Below, piece after piece: positions 60,409 through 64,000 of a stretch of DNA of 64,000 nt. This DNA comes from Mycobacterium sp. 236(2023) (GTDB taxonomy: Bacteria; Actinomycetota; Actinomycetes; Mycobacteriales; Mycobacteriaceae), in assembly GCF_029623955.1 (NCBI RefSeq), contig NZ_JARSBP010000013.1:1-64000 (forward strand), in the 5' to 3' direction. The position numbers and the translations under genes are program-made. The number at the start of each line of letters is the position of its first letter. The stretch's first letter is position 1. The notes under the pieces are model-generated. The model was not told where the DNA came from and did no database searches. It saw only the letters and a program-made list of their open reading frames with translations.

Positions 60409-60809
60409 GCGGACTCAAACGCCGGTAGATTGCGGCCATCCGGCAGCGGGGTCCACGCCAGGCGGACGGCGGCGCCGACGGCAGGCGGCGGCCCGAAGAC
60501 GTTAGACATGATCCTGGCTCCTTCGTCGAGGTCCACGAGGACCACGGAGTAGGGCACCTTGTCGGCGAGCGCGGGCAGCGCCGGCCGGTGATGCACGCTG
60601 ACCGCATACAACACACCCCGCCCCGACAACCGCTCCCAACGCAACTCGTCGTGCCCGCAGTGGGGGCACGCGAACCGCGGATACCACACCAGGCGCGCGC
60701 ACTCGGCGCAGCGCTGCATGTGCAGTTCACGTTCGCGCGTTGCCGCCCAGAAGGGTGCGGACACCGCAGAAGGCTCGGGTACCGGGACGCCGGAGTCGGT
60801 CGCGGTCAC
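60405..60809 (-). CDS. DUF35 zinc-ribbon/OB-fold protein, partner of Ltp
   Basis: 134 residues with a complete zinc ribbon (CAECARLVWYPRFACPHCG, four cysteines) followed by the OB-fold (GRGVLYAVSVHHRPALPAL, PYSVVLVDLDEGARIMSNV). The most regular of the three DUF35 proteins. GTG start overlapping the Ltp stop by four bases. Expected to bind the adjacent thiolase-like protein and shape its acyl-CoA pocket. Confidence 0.91.
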   Translation of the reverse strand: MTATDSGVPVPEPSAVSAPFWAATRERELHMQRCAECARLVWYPRFACPHCGHDELRWERLSGRGVLYAVSVHHRPALPALADKVPYSVVLVDLDEGARIMSNVFGPPPAVGAAVRLAWTPLPDGRNLPAFESA

Positions 60810-61975
60810 AGGGTCGCCTCCGTTCCGAGGATCACGGTCGAGGTCGCCGACAGTACGCCGCCCGTGCCATGGGCAAGCGCCACGTCCGCGTCCGCCACTT
60901 GGCGGTCCTCCCCTTCGCCGCGCAACTGCCGGGTAGCCTCCACCAGCAAAAAGGCACCGAATGCGCCGGGGTGGGTGTACGCGAGGCCACCACCGGTCGT
61001 CTGGCCGGGCAGCGCACCACCCGGCGCGAGTGCGCCGCTTCCGGCGAAGGGACCACCCTCACCCTTCTTGCAGAACCCGAGGTCTTCCAAGGCCAACAAC
61101 ACTGTGATGGTGAACGAGTCGTAGAGCTGCACCACGTCGACGTCGTCGGGCGTCACGCCGGCGGTGGCGAACGCCGCGGGACCTGAGACCGCGCCCGGTG
61201 TGACCGTCAGGTCCGGCATCTGGGAGATCATCGCGTGCGATGCGGCCGAGGCGGCCCCGAGCACGTAAACGGGCGGTTTCGCCAGCGATTTCGCTTTCTC
61301 AGCGCTGGTCACGACGATCGCCCCGGCCCCGTCGGTGACGAGACAGCATTCGAGTTTGTGCATCGGCTCGGCCAGAAAGCCGGAGCTCAGGACATCCTCG
61401 ACAGTGATCGCGTCGCGCAGGTGGGCGCGCGGATTGCGGCTGGCCCACATTCTGGTATCGACGGCGATCTGCGCGAGTTGTTCTGCGGTGGTGCCGAATT
61501 CGGCCATGTGACGGTTGGCCGCCAGCGCGTAGGCGCTGATCGGCAGCATCACTCCGAACGGCGTTTCCCACTCGAGGCGTTCCGGGGTGGCGAACACGCC
61601 CAGCCCCTTCTCACCCCGCTTGCGCGCAGCGCGCGGCGTGGACGCGTACACGATCACCACCGTCTCGGCCTGCCCGGCCGCGATCGCCGCGGCGGCGTGT
61701 TCGACATAGAGGCCGTAGCTCGCACCTCCCGTCTGGGTGGCGTCGGTGAAACGCGTTGTGATTCCGAGGTACTCGGCCAGCTCGACCGAGTGCATGAGTG
61801 TGCCGCCGGTGCAGGTGCACAGTCCGTCGACGTCGCGCAGCGTCAGCCCGGCATCGGCGAGCGCCGCCCGGATGACACGTGCCTCCAGCTCGCGCAGCGG
61901 CACGTCGATAATTCCGTCGGGTGACACCTCGTCGGCTACGCCAACGACCGCCGCGGCCCCTCTTACGCCCGTCAC
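60806..61975 (-). CDS. Ltp-type thiolase-fold protein, probable retro-aldolase
   Basis: 389 residues, SCP-x/Ltp branch: AAAVVGVADE start, LRDVDGLCTC, then TGGASYGLYVEH where thiolases have the nucleophilic Cys. LYDSFT carries the conserved Tyr and AYTHPGAFG a second Tyr-x-His, both as in Ltp2-type aldolases, so this is the best aldolase candidate of the three. GTG start overlapping the ligase stop (GTGA). Works with the DUF35 protein encoded downstream. Confidence 0.88.
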   Translation of the reverse strand: MTGVRGAAAVVGVADEVSPDGIIDVPLRELEARVIRAALADAGLTLRDVDGLCTCTGGTLMHSVELAEYLGITTRFTDATQTGGASYGLYVEHAAAAIAAGQAETVVIVYASTPRAARKRGEKGLGVFATPERLEWETPFGVMLPISAYALAANRHMAEFGTTAEQLAQIAVDTRMWASRNPRAHLRDAITVEDVLSSGFLAEPMHKLECCLVTDGAGAIVVTSAEKAKSLAKPPVYVLGAASAASHAMISQMPDLTVTPGAVSGPAAFATAGVTPDDVDVVQLYDSFTITVLLALEDLGFCKKGEGGPFAGSGALAPGGALPGQTTGGGLAYTHPGAFGAFLLVEATRQLRGEGEDRQVADADVALAHGTGGVLSATSTVILGTEATL

Positions 61976-63468
61976 GCACTGACCTCCTTGTCGAACAACT
62001 CGCGCAGCGCCGGTTGGCTGACTTTCAGCGACGCCGTTCGCGGTAGCTCGTCGACGACGATCAACCGCGTGGGCACCTGGTACCGAGTCACCCTCTCGCG
62101 CAGGAACTCCAGCAGCTCCTCGGCGCCGGCCGTGGCACCCGTACTGAGTTCCACGGCCGCCACCGGGATGGCACCCAGGCGGTCATCGGGCACACCTGTG
62201 ACGCCGGCGTCGCGTACCGCGGGATGGCTGCGCAGGGCGTCGACGATGTCTGCGGGCGTCACCTTGAATCCACCGCGGATGATGACGTCGTCAGTGCGTC
62301 CCTCGACGTAAAGGAATCCGTCGGCGTCGATACGACCAAGGTCAGTGGTGCGCACCCACTCGCCGCCGCCGGTGCGGACCTCGATGCGGCCCTGCTCGTC
62401 GGCGCCGAGTACGCGGTCGTCATCGAGTGACGCGATGCGGACTTCACGTCCGCGCTGAGGCCTGCCGACGCTGCCACGCTTCGATGTCGCCCACTGCCGA
62501 TGGAGTTCCAGGTTCCAGCCGGCGACGCCACCCGCGAACTCGGTGGCGCCGTATGACGGAAGCACCGCGACGCCGAAGCGCTCCTCGAACGCCTCCTGGA
62601 CGGCCACCGGCAGATGCGCGGTACCCGACGTCACCACCTGGACGCACGCGAAAACGCCCGGATCGACGTCCGCGTCGAGGACCATCGCAAGCGCGGAGGG
62701 AACGAGGCTCACCGCGCGCGGCTCGTGTCGCTGGACCAGGTCGACGAAGTCGGCCACTCGGAATCGCTCGAGCAGGGCAATCTTGCGACCCTCGCAGATG
62801 TTCAGCAGCGTTCGGAACAACCCGGACATGTGCACGAGCGGAGCGCTCACTATGGCCACACCGGACCGCAGCCGGGGCGTATTGTCGCCTGCGGCCGAGT
62901 AGTGCGCGCCGGCTGCCGCGACAGTGGCGCCGAAAGCACGGTAGGACAGCGGAATCCGTTTAGGCGGTCCCGTGGTGCCGCTGGTCAACATCTCCACCGC
63001 AATACCGTCGGGTTCGACGCGGAAGGGCCCCGGGCCAGGCGCCTTCAAGCCGGCACGAGCCGTTACCGCGGGCGGTGCGTGCCCCACGGTGAGACCCAGT
63101 GCGCCCGCCGCGGCGTCGGTGAATCCCGGTCGAGCCCAGTCCACTTCGAGGGCGATGACCGCGGCGAGCTTCAGCTCGGCAATGTCGGCGGCCAGCCCGG
63201 TGTCGCCGTGCGCGGCGTTCACCGTCACCACGGTACCGCCTGTGAGCAGAACCCCGATGAGCGCGCCGACCATCGCCGGTTGGTTGCGCAACACCAGTCC
63301 GACCGGCGCACCGGCGCCAAGGCCCGCCTCGGCGAGCTGTTGCTCGACGCCGGTCGCGATCGCACCCAGCGCAGCCCAGTCGGTCCACACGCCGCCGGAT
63401 TCAATTGCGGGTGCGGCCGGCTCTAGCGACAGCACTGTCCGCAGCCGCGTGGCCAGATGGTGGCTCAA
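61972..63468 (-). CDS. AMP-dependent acyl-CoA synthetase/CoA ligase
   Basis: 498 residues of the ANL superfamily: P-loop-like LTSGTTGPPKRIP, A5 motif SYGATEFAGG, A7 TTDLGRIDADGFLYVEGRTDD and C-terminal lysine region PRTASLKVSQPALRE. Adenylates a carboxylic acid and forms its CoA thioester, probably the entry step for substrate or side-chain acid. TTG start overlapping the monooxygenase stop as TTGA. It is the only ATP-dependent ligase in the window beside four CoA-transferases. Confidence 0.92.
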   Translation of the reverse strand: MSHHLATRLRTVLSLEPAAPAIESGGVWTDWAALGAIATGVEQQLAEAGLGAGAPVGLVLRNQPAMVGALIGVLLTGGTVVTVNAAHGDTGLAADIAELKLAAVIALEVDWARPGFTDAAAGALGLTVGHAPPAVTARAGLKAPGPGPFRVEPDGIAVEMLTSGTTGPPKRIPLSYRAFGATVAAAGAHYSAAGDNTPRLRSGVAIVSAPLVHMSGLFRTLLNICEGRKIALLERFRVADFVDLVQRHEPRAVSLVPSALAMVLDADVDPGVFACVQVVTSGTAHLPVAVQEAFEERFGVAVLPSYGATEFAGGVAGWNLELHRQWATSKRGSVGRPQRGREVRIASLDDDRVLGADEQGRIEVRTGGGEWVRTTDLGRIDADGFLYVEGRTDDVIIRGGFKVTPADIVDALRSHPAVRDAGVTGVPDDRLGAIPVAAVELSTGATAGAEELLEFLRERVTRYQVPTRLIVVDELPRTASLKVSQPALRELFDKEVSA

Positions 63469-64000
63469 GCCGGTGCTGCCACGAGACCGGCCGTCGCCGG
63501 AATCACCTCTTCGGCGAACAGCTTCATCGAGCTGTACACCTCGGCTCGGTCCATCGCGCCGCCGCGGGACATGCGCAGCATGATGTTGCGCCAGCCCATG
63601 TCGACGACCGTGCGCATCTTCTCGACGATGCGGTCGGGATCGCCCATGAGCGTCAGATGCGAGTTGAGTACCTGCTCGTAGCTCTGCTTGTCGTGCTTGT
63701 CGAACCAGTCGGCGTACGCCTTGTAGTCGGCCGGGATCTCACCCCCGCGCTCGAACGGGTTCGAGTAGGCGCGATGCCGCTCGATGGACAGTTCGACACT
63801 GTCCCTGGGATAGCTGCGGGCGAACGCGTCGTCGGTGTGGCAGAACGCGTTCAGCAGGGCCCACACGTTCTCGGTCGCGGCGTCGAGACCCTTCTTGGCC
63901 TGGGTCTCCAGGTAGATGTCGAGGGCGCCCTGCAGGTCGGGATCGACTGTGTACGGGTTGCCGATGATGGCACCGAATCCCTTGTCCGCCAACCACTCGA
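63465..64000 (-). CDS. Luciferase-like (LLM) flavin-dependent monooxygenase, C-terminal part
   Basis: About 178 codons are visible; the gene continues past the right edge, so the N-terminal flavin barrel is missing. The visible part shows late LLM features: IIGNPYTVDPDLQGALDIYL, HTDDAFARSYPRDS, HLTLMGDPDRIVEKMRTVVDMG and IMLRMSRGGAMDRAEVYSSM, the end typical of F420- or FMN-dependent bacterial luciferase-like enzymes. Possibly a Baeyer-Villiger or hydroxylating enzyme. First visible gene of the minus operon with ligase, Ltp, DUF35 and NTF2. Confidence 0.85.
   Translation of the reverse strand, partial: EWLADKGFGAIIGNPYTVDPDLQGALDIYLETQAKKGLDAATENVWALLNAFCHTDDAFARSYPRDSVELSIERHRAYSNPFERGGEIPADYKAYADWFDKHDKQSYEQVLNSHLTLMGDPDRIVEKMRTVVDMGWRNIMLRMSRGGAMDRAEVYSSMKLFAEEVIPATAGLVAAPA

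Noticed and set aside
1..64000. CRISPR arrays, tRNAs, insertion sequences, phage or integrase genes
   Set aside because: No regularly spaced repeats, cloverleaf genes, transposase motifs or long direct repeats were seen.

Overview
The window is GC-rich actinobacterial chromosome, almost certainly from a mycobacterium and probably a fast-growing environmental one (Mycolicibacterium type). Four things point there: a complete mceA-F lipid-importer operon with the tail of its yrbE permease, many GTG/TTG starts, dense gene packing with ATGA/GTGA overlaps, and a very large complement of cytochromes P450, FadE-type dehydrogenases and SCP-x/Ltp-type thiolases. I see no rRNA, tRNA, CRISPR array, insertion sequence or phage gene.

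Layout. 1-7666 (+) is the end of a YrbE permease plus MceA-F. 7675-9092 holds three small genes of unknown function, two of them apparently exported. From 9184 to the right edge the window is one continuous catabolic region of short, mostly divergent operons: amidohydrolase and aldehyde dehydrogenase (9.2-11.9 kb); Ltp aldolase/DUF35/Rieske oxygenase/SDR/crotonase (11.9-16.9, minus); SRPBCC plus a FadE pair (17-19.6); two P450s and an NTF2-like protein (19.6-22.6, minus); CoA-transferase fusion, DUF35 and thiolase-like protein (22.7-26.1); three more family III CoA-transferases, a VOC protein and a P450 (26.1-31.5); VOC and DUF3237 (31.6-32.9, minus); FadE pair/MaoC/aldehyde dehydrogenase/MaoC (33-37.7); SDR; ferredoxin plus FadE pair (38.6-41.0); a second amidohydrolase; SMP-30/NTF2/two SDRs (42.8-45.9, minus); a phosphotransferase-like protein; P450/crotonase/P450 (47.6-50.9, minus); crotonase/FadE (51-53); and a long minus-strand run (53-64) with crotonases, P450, nitronate-monooxygenase-like protein, fused TPP-dependent E1, lone lipoyl protein, NTF2, DUF35/Ltp, acyl-CoA ligase and a luciferase-like monooxygenase cut by the window edge.

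Reading the parts together (inference): a hydrophobic substrate, plausibly polycyclic or isoprenoid, is imported by Mce, hydroxylated by P450s and the Rieske oxygenase, oxidised by SDRs and aldehyde dehydrogenases, and activated as a CoA thioester by the ligase or CoA-transferases. It is then shortened by FadE heteromers, MaoC hydratases and Ltp-DUF35 retro-aldolases, the logic of mycobacterial sterol side-chain removal. It does not look like the classical cholesterol cluster: none of the ring-degrading hsa/ksh/kst genes are recognisable. The substrate is unknown.

Most interesting: nearly every operon head between 9 and 60 kb carries a variant of one AT-rich inverted repeat (AACAG-N3-CTGTT, often continuing as CTGTTYANTTGTT). 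This suggests a single dedicated regulon, yet no regulator gene is present. All six crotonase-fold proteins lack the canonical hydratase glutamates, all three Ltp proteins lack the thiolase cysteine, one gene appears to start with CTG, and a degraded adenylate-cyclase fragment sits at about 42.7 kb.
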